A stretch of 45,812 bases of DNA. It comes from Candidatus Villigracilis saccharophilus. Its GTDB lineage: Bacteria; Chloroflexota; Anaerolineae; Anaerolineales; Villigracilaceae. Location of the stretch: NCBI GenBank assembly GCA_016709305.1, contig JADJNA010000035.1, forward strand, positions 1-45,812, in the 5' to 3' direction. Shown one piece after another: positions 24,556-31,664 of the stretch. The notes beneath the pieces are model-generated. The model did not search any database, was not told the DNA's origin, and saw only the letters and a list, made by a program, of their open reading frames with translations. The translations under genes were made by a program, and so were the position numbers. Each line of letters begins with the position of its first letter. The first letter of the stretch is position 1.

Positions 24556-24852
24556 CTAGGGAACCGGGTCGTATCCGCCAGGATTGAACGGATTACAACG
24601 CAAGACGCGCCAGGCTGCCATGAATGAACCTTTTAGCGCGCCATATTTATAAACAGCTTGGTAGCCATAATGAGAGCAGGATGGATAAAAACGACAGGTA
24701 TTCGAAGGCAAGGCTGGCGAGACCAGCATTTGATACAAACGGATCAAAGCAAGCAGAGCGATGCGCGGAAAATTAACCAGTTTGCGCGGCATGTCACGCA
24801 GAAGTGGTTCACTCGAATATTCATGTGAATGGATTTCTTCTTCAGGATTCAT
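24556..24852 (-). CDS. yidD: Membrane protein insertion efficiency factor YidD
   Basis: Small protein (98 residues from this start, 78 from the internal ATG at 24792) with the family core LLALIRLYQMLVSPALPSNTCRFYPSCSHYGYQAV, then GALKGSFMAAWRVLRCNPFNPGGYDPVP, here given in parts. Conserved cysteines are in TCRFYPSCS and LRCNPF. It is membrane-associated through an amphipathic helix and aids YidC-dependent insertion. The longer start overlaps rnpA by 11 bases, as is common. Its first 20 residues (MNPEEEIHSHEY onwards) are acidic and not typical, so the shorter form is also possible. Confidence 0.93.
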   Translation of the reverse strand: MNPEEEIHSHEYSSEPLLRDMPRKLVNFPRIALLALIRLYQMLVSPALPSNTCRFYPSCSHYGYQAVYKYGALKGSFMAAWRVLRCNPFNPGGYDPVP

Positions 24853-25192
24853 CCGCGGAGAGGATCTTTGCGCGTTGGAGGAGAGCTTTTACTGCAAGGC
24901 GGGTATCAGTCAAAGTGGCGGTCACAAGCGCGGGACGGGCTATCAGTACCAGGTCCCATCCAGAAGCGAGGGAAGACAACATCGGCCGCATGGCTTCACG
25001 CAAGATACGTTTGGCACGGTTACGACGGACTGCCGTTCCCGTTCTTTTGCCCGCGGCAATCCCCACTCGAATTTGAGTGGAGGTTTCACTGGCTCGTGCT
25101 ACTAACACAACAAGCGGATGGGCATAGGACTTGCCAATTAGCCGCACCCGCTTGAAATCTTCGGATCGGGACAGTCGAAACTTTCTCTGCAC
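24842..25192 (-). CDS. rnpA: Ribonuclease P protein component
   Basis: 116 residues, normal length. RnpA binds the RNase P RNA and the pre-tRNA leader to help 5' maturation of tRNAs. The RNR signature GTAVRRNRAKRILREAMR is present, preceded by VVLVARASET and IRVGIAAGKRTG, with the N-terminal FRLSRSEDFKRVRLIGKSY that lines the leader-binding cleft. It lies between rpmH and yidD, overlapping the yidD start. The order rpmH-rnpA-yidD-yidC-jag is highly conserved near replication origins. Confidence 0.96.
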   Translation of the reverse strand: MQRKFRLSRSEDFKRVRLIGKSYAHPLVVLVARASETSTQIRVGIAAGKRTGTAVRRNRAKRILREAMRPMLSSLASGWDLVLIARPALVTATLTDTRLAVKALLQRAKILSADES

Positions 25193-25236
25193 CCGCGCCT
25201 CATTGTGAATCGTTGCGCACTAAAGCACGCAAAAAC

Positions 25237-25407
25237 CTACCATCGAACTTTCTTGACGTGCTCGTTGGACCTAACTGTGAGTTTATAGCGGCCACGCAAG
25301 CGGCGGCGCTTAAGCACGTTGCGGCCATCGGCAGTGGACATGCGCTGTCTAAAGCCGTGTACACGAACGCGGCGACGGATCTTGGGTTGGTATGTTCTTT
25401 TAACCAT
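25237..25407 (-). CDS. rpmH: Ribosomal protein bL34
   Basis: 56 residues from the ATG at 25407, starting VKRTYQPKIRRRVRVHGFRQRM after the Met (in parts: KRTYQP, RVHGFRQRMST). The body TADGRNVLKRRRLRGR is the family pattern. The C-terminus is extended by about ten residues (KLTVRSNEHVKKVRW) beyond the common 44 to 46. The start is set by the family N-terminus and by AAGGAAG eight bases upstream; an in-frame ATG at 25452 is not used. It is the first gene of the operon and has a good promoter about 85 bases upstream. Confidence 0.96.
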   Translation of the reverse strand: MVKRTYQPKIRRRVRVHGFRQRMSTADGRNVLKRRRLRGRYKLTVRSNEHVKKVRW

Positions 25408-25489
25408 TCGAAACACTTCCTTATTATGTAAAGATGATTGCGCAAATCCCACATGGGGAACTGGCTTGCAGGGGTTAGACTGGCGGGAT

Positions 25490-25519
25490 ATTATACCGTA
25501 AAGAATCTGATTCGGTCAA
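25490..25519 (-). promoter_or_regulatory. rpmH: Promoter of the rpmH operon
   Basis: On the minus strand TTGACC (25514-25519) and TATAAT (25490-25495) are spaced by 18 bases. This is the best sigma-70-type promoter in the window. The leader before rpmH is about 75 bases. A weak 6-bp hairpin (AGCGGA/TCCGCT, 25536-25551) lies just upstream and could end the preceding gene's transcript, though it lacks a T tract. No DnaA-box cluster was seen in 25408-25649. Confidence 0.7.
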
Positions 25520-25649
25520 TTTTGATTCCCGCACGAGCGGATGAATCCGCTGTTCATTTCGGACAGCTCATCGCTATTTTACTGCCCTCTTTCCACTCCA
25601 TCCAAAATGTGCCAAACATTTTTTGCAATAGATGCAGGCCGAGACGCAT

Positions 25650-27539
25650 TTAATTTTGGATCGCTGTATCTGCATAAAATATTCTGTAATTGATTGTATT
25701 TGGATCGCGATCCCAGATTCCACACAGCCTTGACAGTTTGCCCGGCGATGGGAGCTTTTCTGTTTTGATGACAACCAATGCCTCCCCATTCGACTCGTAA
25801 TCGAGCGTATAGAAAAGAGTGCTTGGCGGCGCTATTTCATTCAACGCTTCCATGAGATATGTATCGGCCAGACTATGTGTATTACGGCGGAAAAGACCGG
25901 CGTGAAAGTTGGGATTCCAATCCAGAAAAACCAAGCTTTCGCGTGCCACGTTAATGAATGTGCCTTGATCAAAAATTATAGAAATGCTTTGCATTTCAGG
26001 CGGACAAGCTGTTTTTATTTCAGGCGGAGGCGTTCCATTAAGTTTGACAGCAACCGGCGCAACAAGTATGAGAGCGATCAAGGAGATTGAAATCGGCATC
26101 GCCAGATTGTCTTTAACAAAATTTGTTGCGGGTCTGAAAAAACGGAAATTGAGTTTATCGCGAAGATATGCCAACCCCATGGCGGGCAGCAGCCCAAAAA
26201 TCGGAATGGTTGAAGCGTATAAGCGGACACGAAAAGCGTCGGTCGGCGGGACAAAGGGGACGGAGGCCAGCACACCCAGAGACGCCAGCCCAACCAGGCA
26301 TGCAAAGTCATCCTTACGGTCAGCATACCATTTTAGAAATCCCATACTGCCAAGGAAATATATCCCCCATCTTGCGACTTCGTTTATGGTGAAGTTATCT
26401 CCCGCCGCGAATGCGTAAGCGTTGTACCAGGTGCTTGAAAAAAACATTTTCCAATACTGAAACGCGCCATTCAATAATAGAGACGGTTGATGGATCACCA
26501 GATCAATAACAAGGCTGTAGATGGCTCGGTTTTGTTCGGCCACGCCTAAAGATTGCAGCTCAGGATGCGCCTGAAAAACATACGTCCAAGAGTTCCCGCC
26601 GGAAGCAAGTCCATACAAAGCCCATGAAAAATTTGAAAACGGGATTTCGCCCGGTCCCGCAAGAATATCAATTAAAAAACCGTGTACATAGAACACAATC
26701 AGAATTGCCGCTGTTCCGGCTGCGAGGAATCTGACCGAGATTTTTTTATCACCTCTAAATGCTATACATCCCCAAAGAAGAATTGCGGGAAGAACAAACA
26801 TTGCCCCGGGGCGGATGTTGAGAGCAAAGGTGATCATCGTCAGGCCAAATAATGCAAGCCCTTCTGTGTTCATCTTTTTGCCTTGCCAGAGTAGCGCAAA
26901 TCCAAGCATGCTAAAGGTCAAGCCAAGCGATTCAGATAAAGTTGTCCCGCTATAAAAACGAAAATAGAGAAACATCATGATTAGAAAAAAAGCAGCAGGT
27001 TCTGCTCCATGAGTTCGTTGAATCTCCCTGGATACAATGTAACAAGACACCCCGGCAATGGCTGTGATGATACCTAAAGCCGCCATTAAGTTCCGATCAG
27101 TCAGCTTCAAAAGGACGGATAATAACCCCGGAAAAAAAGGCCGCATCGCCGAAAACTGTGAAATATCCTTTCCACTGAGTATTCTCAATGCGTCAATATA
27201 GTAATTTGTTGCATCACTGACCGGAATAAGACCGCTAATCAGGTTTGGCTGGGTTTGTCCTGATGCCCACACACCTGCAAGCCCAAAAGCAAATAGTGCC
27301 ATGGTGGATATTAAAGCAAGAACTTCCCCGATTTTTCCGGGAATACGAAATATAAAATACACCAACAGCATCGCTACAGGTATGATGGCCGCAAAGCCTG
27401 TCCTGAGCGCCATGCTAACTGGACGGAGCAAGCCCGGAGAACGGCTCAGCAGGATCAAGGCAAAGACGGCTATGGATATGGCAAGGCTGATCCACGGCCA
27501 AAGGTTGAATGTTATTTTTATGAAGCGCTGCTTATTCAT
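25650..27539 (-). CDS. Polytopic membrane protein, GT-C glycosyltransferase-like
   Basis: 629 residues with about eleven membrane helices, ending in a soluble domain of about 130 residues after the last helix (ISISLIALILVAPVAVKL). The first outer loop holds SDATNYYIDALRILSGKD followed by MRPFFPGLLSVLLKL, the position where GT-C enzymes keep an acidic metal or substrate residue. Blocks such as FRFYSGTTLSESLGLTFSML and ALNIRPGAMFVLPAILLW match lipid-linked sugar transferases of the PMT/ArnT type in style. This is by layout only, and the donor and acceptor are unknown. No ribosome site is visible before the ATG. It stands alone upstream of rpmH, in the place where dnaA is often found. Confidence 0.65.
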   Translation of the reverse strand: MNKQRFIKITFNLWPWISLAISIAVFALILLSRSPGLLRPVSMALRTGFAAIIPVAMLLVYFIFRIPGKIGEVLALISTMALFAFGLAGVWASGQTQPNLISGLIPVSDATNYYIDALRILSGKDISQFSAMRPFFPGLLSVLLKLTDRNLMAALGIITAIAGVSCYIVSREIQRTHGAEPAAFFLIMMFLYFRFYSGTTLSESLGLTFSMLGFALLWQGKKMNTEGLALFGLTMITFALNIRPGAMFVLPAILLWGCIAFRGDKKISVRFLAAGTAAILIVFYVHGFLIDILAGPGEIPFSNFSWALYGLASGGNSWTYVFQAHPELQSLGVAEQNRAIYSLVIDLVIHQPSLLLNGAFQYWKMFFSSTWYNAYAFAAGDNFTINEVARWGIYFLGSMGFLKWYADRKDDFACLVGLASLGVLASVPFVPPTDAFRVRLYASTIPIFGLLPAMGLAYLRDKLNFRFFRPATNFVKDNLAMPISISLIALILVAPVAVKLNGTPPPEIKTACPPEMQSISIIFDQGTFINVARESLVFLDWNPNFHAGLFRRNTHSLADTYLMEALNEIAPPSTLFYTLDYESNGEALVVIKTEKLPSPGKLSRLCGIWDRDPNTINYRIFYADTAIQN

Positions 27540-27541
27540 GA

Positions 27542-27555
27542 GGTTTTATAAAACC
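27542..27555. promoter_or_regulatory. Perfect palindrome next to the start of the membrane-protein gene
   Basis: GGTTTTATAAAACC is a 14-base perfect palindrome that begins three bases upstream of the ATG (27539). It contains TATAAA at -10 spacing for a leaderless start, so it may be promoter and operator in one. No other support. Confidence 0.3.
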
Positions 27556-27673
27556 ATAACCGACGGGTTATTTCCCACTGATTATTAAAAACAGGAATAC
27601 GTACTGCATTCTCAAAACCGGGAAACCATGAACGCGAAAATATCCATTGAAATTCGTATTATTCGCGTTCGGA

Positions 27674-28696
27674 TTAAGAAACCGGTTCAAAATACTTATC
27701 CCAGATTCTTTGTTTGGCGGCATCTTCTATGAAAGAAGACTCAAATGCATAGCGATTGCAAACAGCAATATCGTCCATGCTCATGCCAAGGACCTCATGC
27801 GCAATGCGGTACTCGTTATTCACATTCGTCTCCAACACCTCAGGATCGTCAGAGTTTATCGTCACGCGCACACCAAGGTCGAACAGCTTTTTCAGTGGAT
27901 GTTCTTCAATGATCGGGACGGAATTGGTCAGATAATTACTCCACGGATTAACCTCAAGCGTAATATTACGTTCCTTGATCAATTCGATAACTGACATATC
28001 TTCAATACTATGGATGCCGTGCCCGATGCGGTCAGGCTGAAAGGCAAGGATTGTGTCCCTCACCGCTGAGGCGGGTGTATCTTCACCTGTGTGAATCGTC
28101 ACCTTCAGACCAGCGTCCTTTGCCTTCAAGATCGGCTTGACAAAATTATTCATGGGGTACAACATTTCTCCATCTGCCAGATCAACAGCCAGAATGTGCT
28201 GTTTATGACGAATCGCCCAATCCACAGTTTTGATACAGGACTCAGGTCCCATGCCGCGTGAAGTGATGGCAATGATCCCGATCACCATATCAAACTGATA
28301 TTCTGCCCTTTCTTTGGCTGTGAGCAAGCCCTCCAGGCAGGAATCCCAATCTACACCATGACCATGAAACGCCCAATCCGGCGAAAAGCGGACCTCGAAC
28401 AATTTGATATTTTGCCTGGAACAGTCTTCAAATAACTCCCACGCAATACGTTCGAACACTGCAGGGGATGTGATGCTGTTCTGAAAAATAGCAAATGCAT
28501 CCAATACCGCCTGCAGATCTCGAAGCTGGTCATAGACCTTTACATGACGATCCAACTCGCGGGCTTCATACGAAGGCAAAATCAAATTGTACTGACGCGC
28601 AATATCGATAATGGTCTGCGTACGGATCGAGCCTTCAAGGTGGCAATGGATCTCGGTCTTTGGAATATCGTTATATTTTGGGTCAAAGTTTTTCAT
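27674..28696 (-). CDS. add: Adenosine deaminase
   Basis: 340 residues; converts adenosine (or an analogue such as adenine) to inosine. Zinc ligands and catalytic residues are readable: KTEIHCHLEGSI (HxH), TIHTGEDTP with the zinc His and catalytic Glu, PDRIGHGIHS with the catalytic His, and ITINSDDPEV with the zinc Asp. Between them FEVRFSPDWAF and VGIIAITSRG follow the family. The region after the barrel strand IIAI reads AVDLADGEMLYP, near the usual GDE element. It starts 36 bases after the M20 amidohydrolase in the same direction, with AGGTG before the ATG. The two may serve purine salvage or breakdown together. Confidence 0.93.
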   Translation of the reverse strand: MKNFDPKYNDIPKTEIHCHLEGSIRTQTIIDIARQYNLILPSYEARELDRHVKVYDQLRDLQAVLDAFAIFQNSITSPAVFERIAWELFEDCSRQNIKLFEVRFSPDWAFHGHGVDWDSCLEGLLTAKERAEYQFDMVIGIIAITSRGMGPESCIKTVDWAIRHKQHILAVDLADGEMLYPMNNFVKPILKAKDAGLKVTIHTGEDTPASAVRDTILAFQPDRIGHGIHSIEDMSVIELIKERNITLEVNPWSNYLTNSVPIIEEHPLKKLFDLGVRVTINSDDPEVLETNVNNEYRIAHEVLGMSMDDIAVCNRYAFESSFIEDAAKQRIWDKYFEPVS

Positions 28697-28731
28697 GGTT
28701 CACCTGTAAGATCGGGGACATCTTTTCTATT

Positions 28732-29979
28732 TTACTCCGTGCCTAACTTTATAACCGCTTGAAGTAAAACATTCGCCCCGTTGACACAATCTTCCCATTT
28801 GGTGAATTCTCGTGGAGCATGGCTGGCGCCGTCCACCGATGGAACAAATATCATACCGATCGGACACATGTCCACAAGGGATTGCCCATCGTGACCGGCA
28901 CCTGAGATTAGGGGTATATGCGTCAATCCCAGGCCATTACAAGCATCAACAAAAGCGGTCTTAATTTTTTCACTGGCCAAGCTGGGTGAATGTGAACCTA
29001 AAAATTCCTTCTTCAATGCCAAGCCAAACCGTTGAGCTTCCATTTCAGCACACACCAATAAAGCAGAACCAACCTGATCAAATTCCTCATCACTTGGCGC
29101 GCGAAACTCAAGCGCTACATTTACCAGCGCGGGGACAATATTGAACGCACCCGGCGTAAATTCCATTTTGCCTACATTGACAACGCAATTCGGAAAATCC
29201 TTCATCACGATCTCGCGCGCCGCGAGCGTGAAAGCACTCGCGCCTAACGAGGCGTCCGCACGGTCGGTCATCAAAGTGGAGCCCGCATGATCAGCACGTC
29301 CGATAAAACTCAGCCGATAGGAACGAATCCCAACGATGGCGGAAACAACGCCAACATTAATCCCATTTCGCTCAAGCCGGTTGCCCTGTTCAATGTGTAA
29401 TTCCAAATAGCCCGCCAATGATCCCTTTGGGCGCGCTGCAGCTAGCATACTTTCATCGGTTAACCCGGCGCGGGCCATTCCAGCTTCCAAATTTTCCCGC
29501 CCACCGCGCGGATTTTTCAGGCCATCCAGATGAAGATGACCAGCCAATGCCGCGCTTCCAAGCAGACCGACCAACGTGCCTTCTTCATCCGTGAAATCGA
29601 TCGCTTCCAAATTGACCTTGAGCATGATCCCGTTTTCTTTGACAGTTCGCAACACTTCGAGAGCCGCTATCACACCAAGCGCGCCATCAAAGCGTCCGCC
29701 ATTCGGAACAGAGTCAAGATGTGACCCCAAAAGGAGCGTTTGCGCGTTTGAACAATCGCACGTTAATGTGGCAGAATAATTCCCGGCGCCGTCCATACTG
29801 AAATCCAAGCCTGAGCGTTCGATCTGTTCACGAAACCATTTACGCGCGGCAAGATGCGCCCCGCTAAAAGTGACGCGGCTCACCCCGCCATCACCTGTCG
29901 CGCCGATCAAGGCTAATTTATTAAACATATCAAGCATTCGGTCAGAATTGACGCGCAGGGTTGAAATAGATTCAGCCAT
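28732..29979 (-). CDS. M20-family amidohydrolase (allantoate/N-carbamoyl-amino-acid hydrolase type)
   Basis: 415 residues of the hydantoinase/carbamoylase group. Two-metal site: LLGSHLDSVPNGGRFDGALG (His and bridging Asp), DFTDEEGT (Glu pair), LELHIEQG (His) and the C-terminal ASHAPREFT (His). The dimerisation domain has GRADHAGSTLMTDRADAS, with the histidine that completes the partner site, and NVVNVGKMEFTPGAFNIVP-like residues seen as CVVNVGKMEFTPGAFNIVP. Enzymes of this group hydrolyse allantoate, ureidoglycine, N-carbamoyl-beta-alanine or carbamoyl amino acids, and the sequence alone does not choose. Being next to adenosine deaminase favours a purine or pyrimidine degradation role. GGAGG lies eight bases before the ATG. 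Confidence 0.88.
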   Translation of the reverse strand: MAESISTLRVNSDRMLDMFNKLALIGATGDGGVSRVTFSGAHLAARKWFREQIERSGLDFSMDGAGNYSATLTCDCSNAQTLLLGSHLDSVPNGGRFDGALGVIAALEVLRTVKENGIMLKVNLEAIDFTDEEGTLVGLLGSAALAGHLHLDGLKNPRGGRENLEAGMARAGLTDESMLAAARPKGSLAGYLELHIEQGNRLERNGINVGVVSAIVGIRSYRLSFIGRADHAGSTLMTDRADASLGASAFTLAAREIVMKDFPNCVVNVGKMEFTPGAFNIVPALVNVALEFRAPSDEEFDQVGSALLVCAEMEAQRFGLALKKEFLGSHSPSLASEKIKTAFVDACNGLGLTHIPLISGAGHDGQSLVDMCPIGMIFVPSVDGASHAPREFTKWEDCVNGANVLLQAVIKLGTE

Positions 29980-30004
29980 ATGTTAATCCTCCAGTGATAA
30001 ATCA

Positions 30005-30039
30005 AAAAGGAGTCGAACCAGACCGGCTCGACTCCTTTT
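30005..30039. terminator. Terminator after the phospho-signalling operon
   Basis: Perfect 12-bp stem AAAAGGAGTCGA (30005-30016) and TCGACTCCTTTT (30028-30039), 11-base loop, A/T-rich on both sides. It closes the operon that ends with the 37-residue gene and separates it from the M20 gene. Confidence 0.85.
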
Positions 30040-30053
30040 ATAACCAAAATAAT

Positions 30054-30167
30054 TTATGCGCCCAAATATGTGATCAATGAAACAATTCCGTAAATAGTGC
30101 CAAAACAAATAACGCAAATAAGCACCATTTTGCCAACAGCCACAAGTTTATTGTCGGGTTTTCGCAT
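30054..30167 (-). CDS. 37-residue single-span membrane protein
   Basis: Short gene missed by usual length limits. The protein starts MRKPDNKLVAVGKMVLICV and ends TIYGIVSLITYLGA. It has a basic N-terminus and one hydrophobic span of about 20 residues with two cysteines, so it should sit in the membrane with the N-terminus inside. AAAGGA lies seven bases before the ATG and overlaps the stop of the response regulator, which ends three bases upstream, and a strong terminator follows its stop. This spacing supports real translation as the last gene of the operon. It resembles no family I know. A small regulator or membrane tether for the cassette is inference. Confidence 0.6.
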   Translation of the reverse strand: MRKPDNKLVAVGKMVLICVICFGTIYGIVSLITYLGA

Positions 30168-30170
30168 GGA

Positions 30171-30890
30171 TTATTCCTTTGCGCGTTTAAAATCGACAAA
30201 ACGATACCCAACGCCACGCTCGGTCAGAATATATTTTGGATCGGCGGGATCCTTTTCTAATTTTTGGCGAAGATAGTTAATATAAAGACGGACATAATGA
30301 GGTTCATCACGATATTCATATCCCCAAACTTTTTGAAGGAGCTGATCGTGGGAAACGACCCAACCCGCGTTCTGGACTAGGTGAAATAGCAGGCGGTATT
30401 CGGTGGGACGAAGTTTCACTAGCTTGCCTTCGAGCCAAATCTCGCGGCGATCAAAATCAATTTTGAGACGCTTGTCAATTTCCAGCAGACCGTGCATGGA
30501 GCCTGTCGTACCTTCGGTGCGACGCAGGACAGCTTTGACGCGGCTGACCAATTCACGCGGGCTGAACGGTTTGGTAACATAATCATCCGCGCCGCGTTCA
30601 AGACCGCGTACACGATCATCTTCCTCACCTTTGGCCGTCAACATGATGACCGGCACATTCGTAAACTCTCGCAGGGCTTCCAAGACTTCAAAACCGTCAA
30701 GGTCAGGCATCATGATATCGAGCAGAATGAGATCAGGAGTTACATCGCGCAATCTTTGAATGGCTTGCTTACCGTTAAAAGCTTCGCTCACTTGAAAGCC
30801 ATCATGCTCAAGGTTCATACGGATGAAACGCACCATGCGCTCTTCATCATCCACAACGAGTATGCGGCGGCGATCCAATGAATCAGACAT
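30171..30890 (-). CDS. OmpR/PhoB-family response regulator
   Basis: 239 residues. Receiver: ILVVDDEERMVRFIRMNLE, phosphoacceptor LILLDIMMPDLDGFEV, VIMLTAKGEEDDRVRG and YVTKPFSPRELVSRVKAVL. The winged-helix domain has REIWLEGKLVKLRPTEYRLL, VVSHDQLLQKVWGYEY and YINYLRQKLEKDPADPKYI with GVGYRF. It is closely similar to the regulator at 14522-15217. No histidine kinase is adjacent; instead it lies in an operon with a Ser/Thr kinase and phosphatase. That suggests either an orphan regulator fed by a distant kinase or cross-talk through Ser/Thr phosphorylation. GAGGG before the ATG lies inside the end of the upstream 80-residue gene. Confidence 0.93.
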   Translation of the reverse strand: MSDSLDRRRILVVDDEERMVRFIRMNLEHDGFQVSEAFNGKQAIQRLRDVTPDLILLDIMMPDLDGFEVLEALREFTNVPVIMLTAKGEEDDRVRGLERGADDYVTKPFSPRELVSRVKAVLRRTEGTTGSMHGLLEIDKRLKIDFDRREIWLEGKLVKLRPTEYRLLFHLVQNAGWVVSHDQLLQKVWGYEYRDEPHYVRLYINYLRQKLEKDPADPKYILTERGVGYRFVDFKRAKE

Positions 30891-30891
30891 A

Positions 30892-31134
30892 CTATTCCCT
30901 CACAAAACCAATGATCTTTTCTTCCTCGGCACTTTCAAGAATCTCAATAAAATTGATCTTGGCTAACGGCCAAATTACCTTGGTGACATTTTGATCCAAA
31001 TAGTGAAGATCCTTGCCATCGCGCTGACGAGGGTTAAAAACCAGGATACTGCTATCCGTGGGTTTTGGAAGTTCTTCCACCTCCCCGGCTACCGAGGTTT
31101 CGCCCACAATATGTAAAATGACTGTATAGGCCAT
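30892..31134 (-). CDS. 80-residue protein of the signalling cassette, unknown function
   Basis: Short soluble protein: MAYTVILHIVGETSVAGEVE, then ELPKPTDSSILVFNPRQRDG, YLDQNVTKVIWPLAKINFIE and a charged C-terminus ILESAEEEKIIGFVRE. Strands and turns alternate, suggesting a small beta-barrel or sandwich. AGGAAGAG lies about eight bases before the ATG. It starts 14 bases after the FHA gene and ends one base before the response regulator, so it is co-transcribed. No family is recognised. Its layout (strand-rich, with an IW motif near the end) loosely recalls the 107-residue protein beside cpaF, but this is weak. Confidence 0.7.
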   Translation of the reverse strand: MAYTVILHIVGETSVAGEVEELPKPTDSSILVFNPRQRDGKDLHYLDQNVTKVIWPLAKINFIEILESAEEEKIIGFVRE

Positions 31135-31148
31135 GATCGATACTCTTC

Positions 31149-31664
31149 CTACGAGTTTCTTACCAGGATCTGCATTTTCAATTTTCCGAGCGCAACAATA
31201 TCACCATGGTTAAGTGTTTGTTCCACATTGGGAGTGAGACGTTTGCCGTTGATATATGTTCCGTTGGCTGAACCGAGATCCATAAAAATGATCTTGTTTC
31301 CATCGCGTTTAATGACCCCATGCAAACGCGATACACCCGCCGCATAAGCCTGATAAGGCGACAGGTCAATATCAGGCATGATGGGCTGGCCTTCGCTGAT
31401 GCGCCCCATGGTAAATTCATTCCTTACCGAAAGCGGCAGTACCTGGCCTGTATCGAGTAAATGCAGGCTGCCCCACGCATCGCTGCCATCGAAAGGCTGA
31501 TATACATCACTCGTGGAGGGTCTTTCCTTGTTTGCCTCTTCAAACTGCTTTGTTGTGATGTTTTGAGTAGTTAGGTCTTCCCTGCCGACCAGTTGTGCGC
31601 CGCACTCTGCGCAAAACATGGCGCCATCCAGATTGCTATGTTTACAATTTGAACAAATGATCAT
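31149..31664 (-). CDS. Zinc-ribbon and FHA-domain protein
   Basis: 171 residues. The N-terminus is a zinc ribbon with C4, C7, C18 and C21 (CSNCKHSNLDGAMFCAECG). A flexible segment rich in Thr and Ser follows (LTTQNITTKQFEEANKERPS), a likely phosphorylation target since FHA adaptors are often phosphorylated on such threonines. The FHA domain (residues about 75 to 170) has the phosphothreonine-binding residues in FTMGRIS, GVSRLHGVIKRDG and DLGSANGTYINGKRL. It should read the output of the kinase in the same operon. The ATG overlaps the stop of the DnaJ-VWA gene in ATGA. Confidence 0.9.
   Translation of the reverse strand: MIICSNCKHSNLDGAMFCAECGAQLVGREDLTTQNITTKQFEEANKERPSTSDVYQPFDGSDAWGSLHLLDTGQVLPLSVRNEFTMGRISEGQPIMPDIDLSPYQAYAAGVSRLHGVIKRDGNKIIFMDLGSANGTYINGKRLTPNVEQTLNHGDIVALGKLKMQILVRNS

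Noticed and set aside
25536..25551. Small hairpin upstream of the rpmH promoter as terminator of the membrane-protein gene
   Set aside because: Six-base stem with no T tract, so it is too weak to list as a terminator by itself.
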